A stretch of DNA of 64,000 bases from Maricaulis sp. (GCF_030149425.1 NZ_JASBRQ010000044.1:1-64000), one strand, 5' to 3'. Positions 19,142 to 29,475 are shown, counted from the first letter of the stretch. Numbers and translations are program-made. The notes: generated by a model from the letters alone, not told the origin.

Positions 19142-20953
19142 ATGTCTCCGCCGCTCCTCACGCTCCAGAACGTCCATCTCACATTTGGCGTCACCCCATT
19201 GCTCGACGGGGCAGACCTCACCGTGTCCGAGGGTGAGCGCCTGTGTCTGGTCGGACGCAACGGTTCAGGGAAGTCCACTTTGATGAAGGTGGCGGCCGGA
19301 CTGATGGAGGCTGATAGCGGCGATCACTTCGTCCAACCCGGCACCACGATGCGCTATCTGGAACAGGACCCCGATGTCAGCGCCTACAAGACCATCATGG
19401 ACTATGTCCGCTCCGGCCTGGCGCCCGGTGATGAAGACTATCGCGCACCCTATCTGCTGGAACATCTCGGCCTGACGGGCGAGGAGGATCCGGCCCGGAT
19501 GTCGGGCGGTGAAATCCGCCGCGCGGCCCTGGCCCGGGCCTTGGCGCCGGACCCTGACATCCTGCTTCTGGATGAGCCCACAAACCATCTCGACCTGCCT
19601 GTCATCGAATGGCTCGAAGAGGAGTTGCGCTCGATCCGTTCAGCCCTCGTGCTGATCTCTCACGACCGCCGCTTCCTGAGCCATTTGTCGCGCTCGACGC
19701 TATGGCTTGATCGTGGCCGTACCCGGCTGCTGAACAAGAGCTTTGCCCATTTCGAGAGCTGGTGCGACGAATTGCTGGAGCAGGAACAGCTCGACCTGCA
19801 TAAGCTCGACCGCAAGATTGTGCGCGAAGAACACTGGCTTCGCTATGGTGTGACAGCCCGGCGCAAACGCAATGTACGGCGGCTCTCTGAGCTGCAGGAC
19901 CTGCGCAAGCAGCGCGCTGATCATCGCGGACCACAGGGCAATGTGAAGCTGGAGGCGACGTCAGCGTCGGAGACCGGCAAGCTGATCTGTGAAGCGGAGG
20001 GCATCTCCAAGCGCTTTGGCGACAAAGTCATCGCGGACGACTTCTCGATCAAGATCGCCCGCGGCGCCCGGATCGGCCTGATCGGTCCCAATGGTGCCGG
20101 CAAAACGACCTTGCTCAACATGCTCACCGGCGCGTTCGAACCCGATAGCGGCCGGATCAAGCTCGGCCTACGACTGGAAATGGCGACGCTGGATCAAAAG
20201 CGCACTGTCTTGAAGCCTGACTGGACTGTATCAGAAGCCCTGACCCAGGGCGGCGGAGACATGGTCGAGGTCAATAATTCCCGCAAACATGTCATCGCCT
20301 ACATGAAGGATTTCCTGTTCGCGCCGGAGCAGGCAAACACACCTGTCGAGGTCCTGTCAGGCGGTGAAAAGGCGCGGCTGATGCTGGCGCGGGCACTGGC
20401 CCTGCCCTCCAATGTGCTGATCCTCGACGAACCGACCAATGATCTCGACCTGGAAACGCTCGACCTGTTGCAGGACATGGTCAGTCACTATCAGGGCACG
20501 GTTTTCCTCGTGTCCCACGACCGCGATTTCATCGACCGCACCTGCACCAGCGTTCTGATCACCGATGGCGATGGGCGGTGGACCGAATATGCGGGCGGCT
20601 ATAGCGACATGGTCAATCTGCGCGGCTATGGCGTGCGCAAACCCGAGCAAGCGACCTCCAAGTCTGCGGCTGCACCGGCAAAGCCTGCTACGGCCAGGCC
20701 TGCCGCTGCACCGCAGCGCCGCCGCATGGCCAATAAGGACAAATACGAGCTCAAGCTTCTGCCGGACGAGATCGACAGGCTGGGCGAAACTATTGCCACC
20801 CTCGAAGCCCGCCTAGCTGACCCGAAGCTGGCCGCTGATCCGGCCGCGTTTGCCAAGGCCAGTGCCGAGCTCGGCGCAGCCGTTGAGGCTCTCGCGCAAA
20901 AGGAAGATCGCTGGCTGGAACTGGAGGCGTTGCGCGAAGAGCTCGAAGGCTAG
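19142..20953 (+). CDS. ABC-F family ATPase (Uup-like)
   Basis: Two ABC domains (GRNGSGKST, GPNGAGKTT, MSGGE, LSGGE) with C-terminal coiled coil. Confidence 0.93.
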   Translation: MSPPLLTLQNVHLTFGVTPLLDGADLTVSEGERLCLVGRNGSGKSTLMKVAAGLMEADSGDHFVQPGTTMRYLEQDPDVSAYKTIMDYVRSGLAPGDEDYRAPYLLEHLGLTGEEDPARMSGGEIRRAALARALAPDPDILLLDEPTNHLDLPVIEWLEEELRSIRSALVLISHDRRFLSHLSRSTLWLDRGRTRLLNKSFAHFESWCDELLEQEQLDLHKLDRKIVREEHWLRYGVTARRKRNVRRLSELQDLRKQRADHRGPQGNVKLEATSASETGKLICEAEGISKRFGDKVIADDFSIKIARGARIGLIGPNGAGKTTLLNMLTGAFEPDSGRIKLGLRLEMATLDQKRTVLKPDWTVSEALTQGGGDMVEVNNSRKHVIAYMKDFLFAPEQANTPVEVLSGGEKARLMLARALALPSNVLILDEPTNDLDLETLDLLQDMVSHYQGTVFLVSHDRDFIDRTCTSVLITDGDGRWTEYAGGYSDMVNLRGYGVRKPEQATSKSAAAPAKPATARPAAAPQRRRMANKDKYELKLLPDEIDRLGETIATLEARLADPKLAADPAAFAKASAELGAAVEALAQKEDRWLELEALREELEG

Positions 20954-21834
20954 CTGCGTTGCTTCACCACATCGCTGGGTGAACAGCCAAAGGCGCGTTT
21001 GAACGCTTTGGAAAAGGTCGGGTAGTCGGTGAACCCGCCCCGCTCGGCCGCCTCACGCGGTGTCAGCTCCGTCACGGTCAGGACCGAGCGCAGCCAGCCG
21101 AGCCGGATCGCGCGGTGATAGACCGCCGGAGTGCACTGATAGGCATCGCGGAAATAGCGTGCGAACTGGGCCGAGGACAAACCGCAATGGCGGGCGGCCT
21201 CATCAACGGAGACAGCCTCCGACGCCTTGCTGCTGAGAAAATACCGAGCCGCTTCGAGGCGCGAAATAATATCCTCGCGCTTGGCCTGGCCGGCCACGCT
21301 GAGCCGTTTGGCGCACATGCTCAAGCGCCGCAATGTGCGGTAGGTCCGCGCTTGGAGCTTCAGGAATAGCTCGTCGGTCATGGTCACGGTGCCATCGAGC
21401 AGCGCGTCTGGCAGACCACCAAGAATAGCCGCGCGCGGCATGCGGAAGACCACATCGCGCGGCAACGCATGGCGCTCGATCTTGAACTGCTCCATGAGTG
21501 TTTGCGGCGCGAATTGGAGGCAGACACCTTCCACAGTATCGCCCTCGCGTACGGACAGGCGGAACGGCGTGTCGATGCCTACAAGAAGCACCGTATCGGG
21601 GGTAAGGACGAAATCGCGGCCGTGAATTCGAAAGTGCTCAACACCGCTCTTAATGGTCTTGAGACTGATCGAGTGAGAGACGTTTTCCGTTTCAATGTCG
21701 CTCAGGCGCAACTGCAGATAGCGGCTGGTGGATGGCGGTTGATAATCTTCACCATCCGTTGCGATGCGCTGGAAAATTCCCTGATCCAATTCCGTAGACG
21801 CCTCTTGCATCGATATTTGCGCAGTTTCTGACAT
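20950..21834 (-). CDS. AraC family transcriptional regulator
   Basis: C-terminal HTH: SVDEAARHCGLSSAQFARYFRDAYQCTPAVYHRAIRL...ERGGFTDYPTFSKAFKRAFGCSPSD. Confidence 0.92.
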   Translation of the reverse strand: MSETAQISMQEASTELDQGIFQRIATDGEDYQPPSTSRYLQLRLSDIETENVSHSISLKTIKSGVEHFRIHGRDFVLTPDTVLLVGIDTPFRLSVREGDTVEGVCLQFAPQTLMEQFKIERHALPRDVVFRMPRAAILGGLPDALLDGTVTMTDELFLKLQARTYRTLRRLSMCAKRLSVAGQAKREDIISRLEAARYFLSSKASEAVSVDEAARHCGLSSAQFARYFRDAYQCTPAVYHRAIRLGWLRSVLTVTELTPREAAERGGFTDYPTFSKAFKRAFGCSPSDVVKQRS

Positions 21835-21966
21835 GCCCCACCCGGTCTCGCTAGGATACCGTCAGATCATCGCGTTGCAAGTTTCTCGCAACAAGATGCG
21901 TATCAACGGGTTTCGATCCGTGCGCGCCGGGTTTTTATTCTGTGCGATAGATGCCGGGCTATCAGG

Positions 21967-22007
21967 CCGCAGCGGCTCCACCTTCCGCACAAGGTGGACC
22001 GCTGCGG
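21967..22007. other. long stem-loop in intergenic region
   Basis: ccgcagcggctccacctt/aaggtggaccgctgcgg, near-perfect with one bulge, ~6-nt loop; no U-tract. Confidence 0.6.
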
Positions 22008-22031
22008 TTCCTAATCCGGCCGTTTGCGTCC

Positions 22032-24680
22032 CTAGCGCAGACGGTCGGATCTAGCCGGTCCCAAGATCACAGCATTAAGCAGCAGTAGATCCAGACCATT
22101 GAGATAGGCCCGTGTCGTCGGAGACTGGGTAAAGGCAATGACCTGGCCAGCCCCCATATCGCGTGCGATCAGGAAAGGCTTCTGGGCCAGCTGCTCAGCG
22201 TAGTCATCCCACAGATACCCGCCCGCGAGCAGTTCATCTGCGGCCGCGTAGCGCATTACCGTATCCGCATTATCCATCGCCACCGGAGCATAGATATCCG
22301 ACCCGGTGACCAGAGCGGCAGCGCCACCATCATAACCGGCCGAGAGCCAGCTATTGGGATTGGCCACGATATTAACCAGAGCACCGGGGGAGCTGTCCGG
22401 CATCGCGCCGGATTCCGCCTCTGCCGCTTCGCGTTCCGCTTCTGTCGTCAGAACGACGCCATCAGTCGTCGCCGACGGCGTTGCCGCGGCATCCCGCGGC
22501 GTATCGGCGGCTCGCTCACGCTGGGCGGGAATGAAGCCATTGTCCGGATCGGCCAGCCAACGCGTCGCCGAACCGAGACCAATCAGGGTTCCACCTTCGC
22601 GGGCAAACTCCTGCAGCGGCGCAGCGCGCAGCGTGCTGGAATATCCCGGGAAACCCTGATCCGGCAGGATGATGACGTCATAGCGCGACAGGTCCGCACG
22701 GGTCAGGGTGGACGGACGGATCACCGTAACGGGCAATCCGAAACGGCGCTCAAGAACATAACGCGTCGCACCGGTCGAGGTCGCGCTGGTGCCCTCACCC
22801 CAGGCCAGCGCAATGCGCGGCGCGCGGATCGGCTGGAACTCATCGGAACCCGGATTGGGACCATCATCGACCCAGCTGGAGGACAGGCCGGCATAACGCG
22901 CGCCGCTGTCAGCCGCGAGACGGGCCAGGGTAAAATCCAGCTCCGCCGGAGCATCAGTCCGAGGGATCACCACCGAGCCGCGCGGATAGGTCGTCGAGCC
23001 AATACGGAAGGCGCTGTCGGCACTGCGCATCGGGATACCTTCTCGCGCCAGCTGCGCCACCAGGCGTGCCTGCCCGGCGTCATCCCAGGGGATGACATAA
23101 CCCCAGCGCGCTTCCCCCCCGAGCGAGCCGCTCGGCATCTCGTCGTCAGCATTGACCTGCTCCCCGGCCAGGGATGGCAGACGGCGGCAGGAGGCCGCCT
23201 CCACATTGTGCATCAATGGCAGCGACCAGGCAGTCACGTCATAGAGCTGTGCGCTCAGACCGGCTTCACGGCGGCGCTCCTGCTCTGCCATGAAGTCAGC
23301 TGGCAATTCCGTCGTCGGCTCAAGCAGCGTCCGGGCGAGATGGCCCGACGGCTGGTCATACCGCACCAGGAACGCACCATCAGAGAAGGTGGAACCACAG
23401 GCGCTGACACGGCCGCTCACCCGCTCGACCTCGATCCCCTGAGCGGCGAGCTGACGCGCCAGGTTCTCCGCATTCCAGCGATTGGTCGAAGCATCGAAGA
23501 TCGTGCCGTCGGCACCGTCGCCGGCAGCCCCGCTGCGGGCCTCAACCCAGCTGTCGAGAAAGGCGCGACGGTTACGTGCGGTCGCTTCCGCGGTGGACAG
23601 GCTGGCCACGAAATTATGATGCACGCCGTCTTCATAGGTCAGCAAATCGCCGTCGCGTTGACGCCATAACAGGCCGCGCGGAGACGCCTGCTCATAGGTC
23701 ATGGCGACGCCACCCTGCATAGTCGGCCACATATCGCCATAGCCGGGATAGAAGGCGTCATAGACTTCACGGGTGAAATACTCATAGCCGAGCAGGTCGA
23801 AATAATCGCCATTATTGCGGCCGATCGTGACCTGCCCCTGGCGCTGGGCCTGGGAGATATAGGGATTGAAGGGTTCAGCCGACGGCGCGAAGAAATACGT
23901 GCTGTCGCCGCTCATCTCATGGGAGTCGACCACGACCTGGGGATACCATTCCTGCATCGCAGCAACGCGCCCCTGGGTCTCCGGCTGGCTCATGGTGAAC
24001 CAGTCGCGGTTGAGGTCGAAAAGATAGTGGTTGAAACGTCCGCGCGGCCAGGGTTGGTCGTGCTCGGCGGAGAAACGATCTTCATCCGCTTCCAGGCCCC
24101 GGGCCGAGGAGAAGCTGGCGATGAAACGGGCCCGGCCATCAGGGTTCTGGGTTGGGTCGATAATGACGATGGTGTTCGCCAGGATGGTCTCGACCACCGC
24201 GTCATTCTCGGCTGCCAGCAGATGGTAGGCCGTCATCAGACCGCTATCCGGCGGCGTCACCTCGTCGCCATGCACACCATATCCAAGCCATACGATCGCC
24301 GGTACACGGTCGAGCAGGGTTTCACGCGTGGCTGCGTCGAGCGCGTCGGGATCAGCCAGCTGCTGGATATCCGCCTGGATGGCATCAAGCCGCGCCATGT
24401 TTTCGCGTGATGCGATAATGCCATAGACCAGATCACGGCCCTGCCAGCTCTGAGCATAGGTCACCACACGCATCCGGTCCGGCGCTGCCGCCGCGAGAGT
24501 GCGGATATAGTCGACCGCATTTTCCGGGGTGGTGATTTCGGCGCCGAAATCATAGCCCTGAACTTCCAGCAGTGACGGAATGCTCTCGTCATAGCTCACC
24601 TCGAAAGGTGAGGTTTGCGCCGGAGCGGCTGCGGCTAACGTCAAACTGCTCGCCAGAGCGAAGAGTGCGGTACGGATCAT
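22032..24680 (-). CDS. M14 family zinc carboxypeptidase, secreted
   Basis: Signal peptide; GYGVHGDEVTPPDSGLM zinc motif, IIDPTQNPDGRARF, VDSHEMSGDSTYFF. Confidence 0.88.
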   Translation of the reverse strand: MIRTALFALASSLTLAAAAPAQTSPFEVSYDESIPSLLEVQGYDFGAEITTPENAVDYIRTLAAAAPDRMRVVTYAQSWQGRDLVYGIIASRENMARLDAIQADIQQLADPDALDAATRETLLDRVPAIVWLGYGVHGDEVTPPDSGLMTAYHLLAAENDAVVETILANTIVIIDPTQNPDGRARFIASFSSARGLEADEDRFSAEHDQPWPRGRFNHYLFDLNRDWFTMSQPETQGRVAAMQEWYPQVVVDSHEMSGDSTYFFAPSAEPFNPYISQAQRQGQVTIGRNNGDYFDLLGYEYFTREVYDAFYPGYGDMWPTMQGGVAMTYEQASPRGLLWRQRDGDLLTYEDGVHHNFVASLSTAEATARNRRAFLDSWVEARSGAAGDGADGTIFDASTNRWNAENLARQLAAQGIEVERVSGRVSACGSTFSDGAFLVRYDQPSGHLARTLLEPTTELPADFMAEQERRREAGLSAQLYDVTAWSLPLMHNVEAASCRRLPSLAGEQVNADDEMPSGSLGGEARWGYVIPWDDAGQARLVAQLAREGIPMRSADSAFRIGSTTYPRGSVVIPRTDAPAELDFTLARLAADSGARYAGLSSSWVDDGPNPGSDEFQPIRAPRIALAWGEGTSATSTGATRYVLERRFGLPVTVIRPSTLTRADLSRYDVIILPDQGFPGYSSTLRAAPLQEFAREGGTLIGLGSATRWLADPDNGFIPAQRERAADTPRDAAATPSATTDGVVLTTEAEREAAEAESGAMPDSSPGALVNIVANPNSWLSAGYDGGAAALVTGSDIYAPVAMDNADTVMRYAAADELLAGGYLWDDYAEQLAQKPFLIARDMGAGQVIAFTQSPTTRAYLNGLDLLLLNAVILGPARSDRLR

Positions 24681-24748
24681 GGGAGCCCCCCAGGGGTTGA
24701 GAATTCCAACCAGTTAAGCAGGTTTTTTCGCTAACGCCAAAACGGATA

Positions 24749-26764
24749 TCAGGGCGTGACAATCGGGAAATCAGTCTGCGGGTCCTGCAATAATGTAAAG
24801 AACCCAAGCAGCGCTGCCCGGTCGCCTTCAACGGCAAATTCCTGCGATGCAATCATGTCAACTAGGCCCGCATCATCGCTGATCAAGCGCATCCAGAAAG
24901 CGCGGGTCAGTGTCACGGTGGCATCCGGCTGCTCGGCCTGCCTATCCTCGTAGTGACGCATCACGCCATTTGAGATTTCAATCAGATAGGTCTCATCCAC
25001 ATCCGTGAAGCGGAAATTGAAGGCCAGCTCACGATCACCCGCGGCTACACCGTCTAGCCGGGTCGCCATGGCGGAGAAGAACATGTCGAGCGGAATGGAG
25101 TTGAGAATGTCATCGGCCGCACTTTCCGCGTCGACCGCCTCGACCCCATGGCGCAATTCGTGCGCCCCGCTGAGATAATTATCGCGCCAGGGTCCGGACT
25201 CGGCCTGATACCCCATCTGCTCATAACTGCGTGCCAGGGCCTCGCGCGCGACAGCGCTGCCCGGTTCGGCAAACACGGCATGTTGCTGCAATTCCGCGGC
25301 CCAGCGAAAATCGCCTGCATCAAAAGCCGTCTGAGCCAGCGCCAATGTCGCCTCGAGACCGCCAAATCCGTCGACATACCGCGCGGCTGCTTCGCTACGG
25401 GGCACCGGATTGAGATGGGCCGGAACACCGTCATACCAGCCGAAATAGCGCTGATATACAGCCCGGGCATTATGCCTGAGCGTGCCGTAATAGCCGCGGA
25501 TGGAGAAGACATTCTCGAGCTCGGGTGGCAACGCAATTGTCTCGGCAATCTCGTCCGGCGTCAGACCCTGGCTGGCAAGACGCAGGGTCTGGTCGTGGAT
25601 GTATTTATAGATATCGCGCTGAGCCTCCAGATAGGTGCGGGACTCCTCCCGCCCCCAGACCGGCCAATGATGGCTGTTGAAGATCACATCAGTCTGATCA
25701 CCGAACAGGTGCAGCGCATCATCGATCGCCGCAGACCAGGCCACGGCATCGCGCACCTGGGCGCCTCGCAGCGTGTAGAGATTATGCATACTGCGCGAGA
25801 CAATCTCGGCGCCGCACCAGGCGTTGAACTGGGGCAGGAAAATCGTCAGCTCGGCCGGCGCCTCGGTATGGGGGGCGTATTGGAAGACCAGCTCCACCCC
25901 ATCGATTGTCATGCGCTCTCCCGTCCGGGTAATCGTGCGGGTCGGCGCAGCGATTGAATGGGTTCCGATGGCCGGGTGTTTGCCCAAACCACTGCCAATA
26001 TGGCCACGTGGAGATCGCGGCAGCGGCATGCCATACATGAAACCGGCCCGGCGACTCATCACCGCGCCGGCGAGGACATTCTCGCTAACCGCTTCCTCAA
26101 GAAAGTGATCCGGCGCGATAATTTCGATCTCACCGCTATCGAGTTCTTCACGCGATGCAATGGCGGCAATGCCGCCAAAATGATCGATATGGCTATGCGT
26201 CAGGACGATGGCGACGATCTCACGCGCGCCGAGCTCGCGCTCAACAAGATCCAGTGCGGCACGGGCTGTCTCCACCGAGGTCAGCGGATCGATAATGATC
26301 CGCCCGCTCTCGGTCTCGATGATTGACATATTGGACAGGTCATAACCGCGCACCTGGTAAATCCCGGGCACGACCTCGAACAGGCCATGGATATTGTTGA
26401 GCCGCGCCTGCCGCCACAGGCTTGGATTAGCGGTTGCCGGCGGCTCGACATCAAGAAAGGCATAATCGGCGGGTCGCCAGACCACCTCGCCGTTAGGCCC
26501 CCGAATGTCGAGCTCTGTCTCAGTCGCCAAAAGACCGCGCCGCGCAAGGTCGAAATCCCGTTCATCCGTCATGAAGTCCGACGACGCCACGGCCTGCTGG
26601 GCAGCAATGGTCGCCGGCTCAGCCGCACGGAAGCCCGCCGTATCAACCTCAACGCCCAGGTCATATTGAACAGCATCGGGCGCCGGAGCGGGCTGGCCGC
26701 AGGCGGCAAGCAGCGCCAAAGCGGAACACGGCACTACAATGCACCGGAAGCAATGAGACAGCAT
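24749..26764 (-). CDS. alkyl sulfatase / MBL-fold hydrolase (SdsA1/YjcS-like)
   Basis: LTHSHIDHFGG metal motif; dimerisation domain and C-terminal SCP2-like region. Confidence 0.92.
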   Translation of the reverse strand: MLSHCFRCIVVPCSALALLAACGQPAPAPDAVQYDLGVEVDTAGFRAAEPATIAAQQAVASSDFMTDERDFDLARRGLLATETELDIRGPNGEVVWRPADYAFLDVEPPATANPSLWRQARLNNIHGLFEVVPGIYQVRGYDLSNMSIIETESGRIIIDPLTSVETARAALDLVERELGAREIVAIVLTHSHIDHFGGIAAIASREELDSGEIEIIAPDHFLEEAVSENVLAGAVMSRRAGFMYGMPLPRSPRGHIGSGLGKHPAIGTHSIAAPTRTITRTGERMTIDGVELVFQYAPHTEAPAELTIFLPQFNAWCGAEIVSRSMHNLYTLRGAQVRDAVAWSAAIDDALHLFGDQTDVIFNSHHWPVWGREESRTYLEAQRDIYKYIHDQTLRLASQGLTPDEIAETIALPPELENVFSIRGYYGTLRHNARAVYQRYFGWYDGVPAHLNPVPRSEAAARYVDGFGGLEATLALAQTAFDAGDFRWAAELQQHAVFAEPGSAVAREALARSYEQMGYQAESGPWRDNYLSGAHELRHGVEAVDAESAADDILNSIPLDMFFSAMATRLDGVAAGDRELAFNFRFTDVDETYLIEISNGVMRHYEDRQAEQPDATVTLTRAFWMRLISDDAGLVDMIASQEFAVEGDRAALLGFFTLLQDPQTDFPIVTP

Positions 26765-26870
26765 TGAGAGGATTTCCTGTTATATATCGACCGCGCGCCA
26801 TGCTGGCGGCGGGATAGGCAAAGCGCAAGACCTGCTCGACTGACTGGCCTCGCCAGGGAACACCCATGCT

Positions 26871-27608
26871 ATGACTATCAAAGATCGAATCCCGCAGCCC
26901 CGCTCGACATCCTGGAGGTCCGACTTGGATTCCCGCCCCTTCTGGCCCACCGCTTTTGAACGGCTGGGCATACATGACGCACAAGCCGAGGCCGCGTTGA
27001 TCGCCGCCGCCGAAATCCGCAGCGTCGCCAGCGGGTCGGTGATCATTGCGCAGGATGATGATGACGACATGGTCTTCATCATTCTTGACGGCGAAGCCCG
27101 GGTGGTCCTGCTGTCCGCCAGCGGTCAGGAAATCTGGATTGATGCCCTGCAAGCGGGCGCCGTGATCGGCGAATTGGCGGTCCTGACCGAACAACGCCGC
27201 ACCTCTGAGATCATCGCCGAGCAAGACTGCATGCTTGCCTGTTTTCCAGCCCGGGACTTTCTCGCCCTCTCAGCAGACCACGGCGCCCTCGGGCTTGCGC
27301 TGGCGCGGGTGCTCGCCCAGCGGGTTCATCATACCACCCAGCGCATGTTTGAACTCTCGGCACTGTCTGCGACCGGTCGGGTCTATGCCGAATTGCTGCG
27401 GATCTCGGAGCCATCAGAGAGCGGCGAAACGCGCTATATCCGCCCCAAACCGACCTGGACCGTGCTGGCACAAAAGGTCAATACCAGCCGCGAGACGGCC
27501 TCCCGCACGATCAGCGACCTGGAAAAGCGCGGCTTGCTACGGCGCCTCGATGACGGATTTGAACTCGTCGATCCGGATCAGCTCAGCCGACTCAGCTCGA
27601 CCAACTGA
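26871..27608 (+). CDS. Crp/Fnr family transcriptional regulator with cyclic-nucleotide-binding domain
   Basis: GELAVLTEQRRTSEI phosphate-binding cassette-like segment and WTVLAQKVNTSRETASRTISDLEKRGLLRR HTH. Confidence 0.9.
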   Translation: MTIKDRIPQPRSTSWRSDLDSRPFWPTAFERLGIHDAQAEAALIAAAEIRSVASGSVIIAQDDDDDMVFIILDGEARVVLLSASGQEIWIDALQAGAVIGELAVLTEQRRTSEIIAEQDCMLACFPARDFLALSADHGALGLALARVLAQRVHHTTQRMFELSALSATGRVYAELLRISEPSESGETRYIRPKPTWTVLAQKVNTSRETASRTISDLEKRGLLRRLDDGFELVDPDQLSRLSSTN

Positions 27609-29417
27609 GCAGCGATACATCTGGGCGATCAAAGAATCTGGCGCCACCGCCCGCAATGCGAAGAGCGGCAGTTTGGGTAAAGCCGTGTCGACCTCGGTGC
27701 GGCCGATATACTCACAGCGGAACTCGCCAGCCTGCTCCATAGCCAGGACCGCGGCGAACGCCTCGCTGACACAGATCGACCCCGGTACTGCGCAGGGTTC
27801 AATCCTCGCGGCAATTGCGACCTGGGCCCCGAACAGGGTGGGCCGTTTCTGCAACGGATCCTCGCCTTCATGAACCGGTCCATAATGCCCACCGATACGA
27901 ATATCGAGGCTGTCCGGAAGTTCGGCTGCGGCCAGATCAATCGCAGCAAAGGCCTCCCTCAACCGTGTCGCTGCCCTCGCCGCAGGCGCCGTCTGCTCGA
28001 AGGCGAGAAACAGACCATCACCCCAACTATCAGTATAGACCGGGCTGTCCTCAAGCTGGTCCACCTCGTCCACCAGACGCCGAAGAACTGTGTCGACAAA
28101 TGCAGGCACCCGGTCCTCGGCCACGCGGGAGGAGCCACTGATATCGATGAAGAGCATAGCCCGCATCACCGGACGAAACCCGTGCCCTATATCGGCATCA
28201 GAGCGCTTTGGCAGGTTTGATGAGGACTTCTGTCGCTTAAAGGGGATGACGGTCTGGTCCAGGCCGGCGCGGTGCCATTGGCCAGCATCATGCACCGTCC
28301 CAAACCCGCGCGCCGGATTGGCCCCAGGGTCGCTGACCAGGATTTGGTGCGGTTCCGTCGCCAACACTTCAGCCCGCATTCGCGCCAGCCCCATGGCCAC
28401 CCGGCTTGAGAAATTGAGCGTTTCACCGGAAATGATACGCCGGTCCGAGGTGACTTCAATAATCTGGGAGGCGGCATTCAGACAGGCTTCGCAGCGCTTG
28501 ATCCAGGGGCTGCCAAAGGGCCTGACCGAGCTCTCGATAAAGACACCAACCGGGACGGGAAGAACCACATTGAGCGAGCCGCCGCGGCGCAGGATGGCTT
28601 CGGCAATCAAGATATCTGCGCCGGCCGCAACCGCGCCGAACGCGGGACCGGCCGAAACCGCTTCCAGGGCCAAATCGATCTGCCGCACAAGCCGGGTCTC
28701 GGCCGCTTGGGATACCTCCCCCGGGGCCGAACCCAAAGGGAAGATATTCCCGGCAAAATGCACCGGCCGACCCGGCTGCACACCCGAAAAAATCTCCTGC
28801 TTGACGCCCAGCGCGTCGGCGATCAGGCGCAATTGCTGAAGGCTTGTTGCCAGAGCGATGGTATTCGAGGGATCGCAATCGCGCGCCGCACTTAGGGCCA
28901 GTCGCATGGCCCGCGTATCACCCAGCAGGAGATGCGCTTCGGCTTGGGTTGCACCGCGATAATAGGCCTCCTCAGGATCCGTCGCGGTACCGCCCAGGCT
29001 TTCATGCAGGACCCGGCGAGCCAACCTCTCGGAGCGAGGCTTGTCACCGGCGAGCAGATACATGCTGGCCGCGTTTATTCCCGGATAGTGACCACCGGTG
29101 ATCTCAAAAACGTCTTCATAGCGTTTGGCCGCCCGGCGGGCCTGGGCGGGAAAGGCGCTCGCCTCCGTCTCGAACGCTGAGGCCTTTTCAAGCCGCGCGC
29201 CCAGAGCGAGGCAGTCTTCGTCAAAATCAGCGCGATCCAGCTGGTATCGGCTGTACAGGCTTCGCGCACGCTCCAGGGCACCGGATTTCACGAGACACAG
29301 CACGGCTCTGTGGCGTAGCCAAAGATCGTCCGGCGCCCTGTCCAGCTGATCGAGACACTGGTCAAAGGCGGCGGCGAGATCACCCCGCTTGAAACTGTCT
29401 TCAATAAATTGCCGCAA
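27537..29417 (-). CDS. multidomain protein: TPR/DUF4071-like N-terminus, SLOG-like centre, class III nucleotide cyclase-like C-terminus
   Basis: KRYEDVFEITGGHYPGINAASMYLLAGD (DUF4071-like); FAGNI...AGADILIAEAILRRGGSLNVVLPVPVGVFIESSV (SLOG-like); LFIDISGSS and WGDGLFLAF (cyclase homology domain). Confidence 0.8.
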   Translation of the reverse strand: MRQFIEDSFKRGDLAAAFDQCLDQLDRAPDDLWLRHRAVLCLVKSGALERARSLYSRYQLDRADFDEDCLALGARLEKASAFETEASAFPAQARRAAKRYEDVFEITGGHYPGINAASMYLLAGDKPRSERLARRVLHESLGGTATDPEEAYYRGATQAEAHLLLGDTRAMRLALSAARDCDPSNTIALATSLQQLRLIADALGVKQEIFSGVQPGRPVHFAGNIFPLGSAPGEVSQAAETRLVRQIDLALEAVSAGPAFGAVAAGADILIAEAILRRGGSLNVVLPVPVGVFIESSVRPFGSPWIKRCEACLNAASQIIEVTSDRRIISGETLNFSSRVAMGLARMRAEVLATEPHQILVSDPGANPARGFGTVHDAGQWHRAGLDQTVIPFKRQKSSSNLPKRSDADIGHGFRPVMRAMLFIDISGSSRVAEDRVPAFVDTVLRRLVDEVDQLEDSPVYTDSWGDGLFLAFEQTAPAARAATRLREAFAAIDLAAAELPDSLDIRIGGHYGPVHEGEDPLQKRPTLFGAQVAIAARIEPCAVPGSICVSEAFAAVLAMEQAGEFRCEYIGRTEVDTALPKLPLFALRAVAPDSLIAQMYRCSVGRAESAELIRIDEFKSVIEAP

Positions 29418-29432
29418 ACTGGTCGAGTCCTT

Positions 29433-29460
29433 CTTCCGGGAGCTGGCGCGCTCCCGGAAG
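29433..29460 (-). other. hairpin in gap between unknown gene and cyclase gene
   Basis: Perfect 10-bp stem cttccgggag/ctcccggaag with 8-nt loop. Confidence 0.6.
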
Positions 29461-29475
29461 ACAGTCTAGCCCGAT

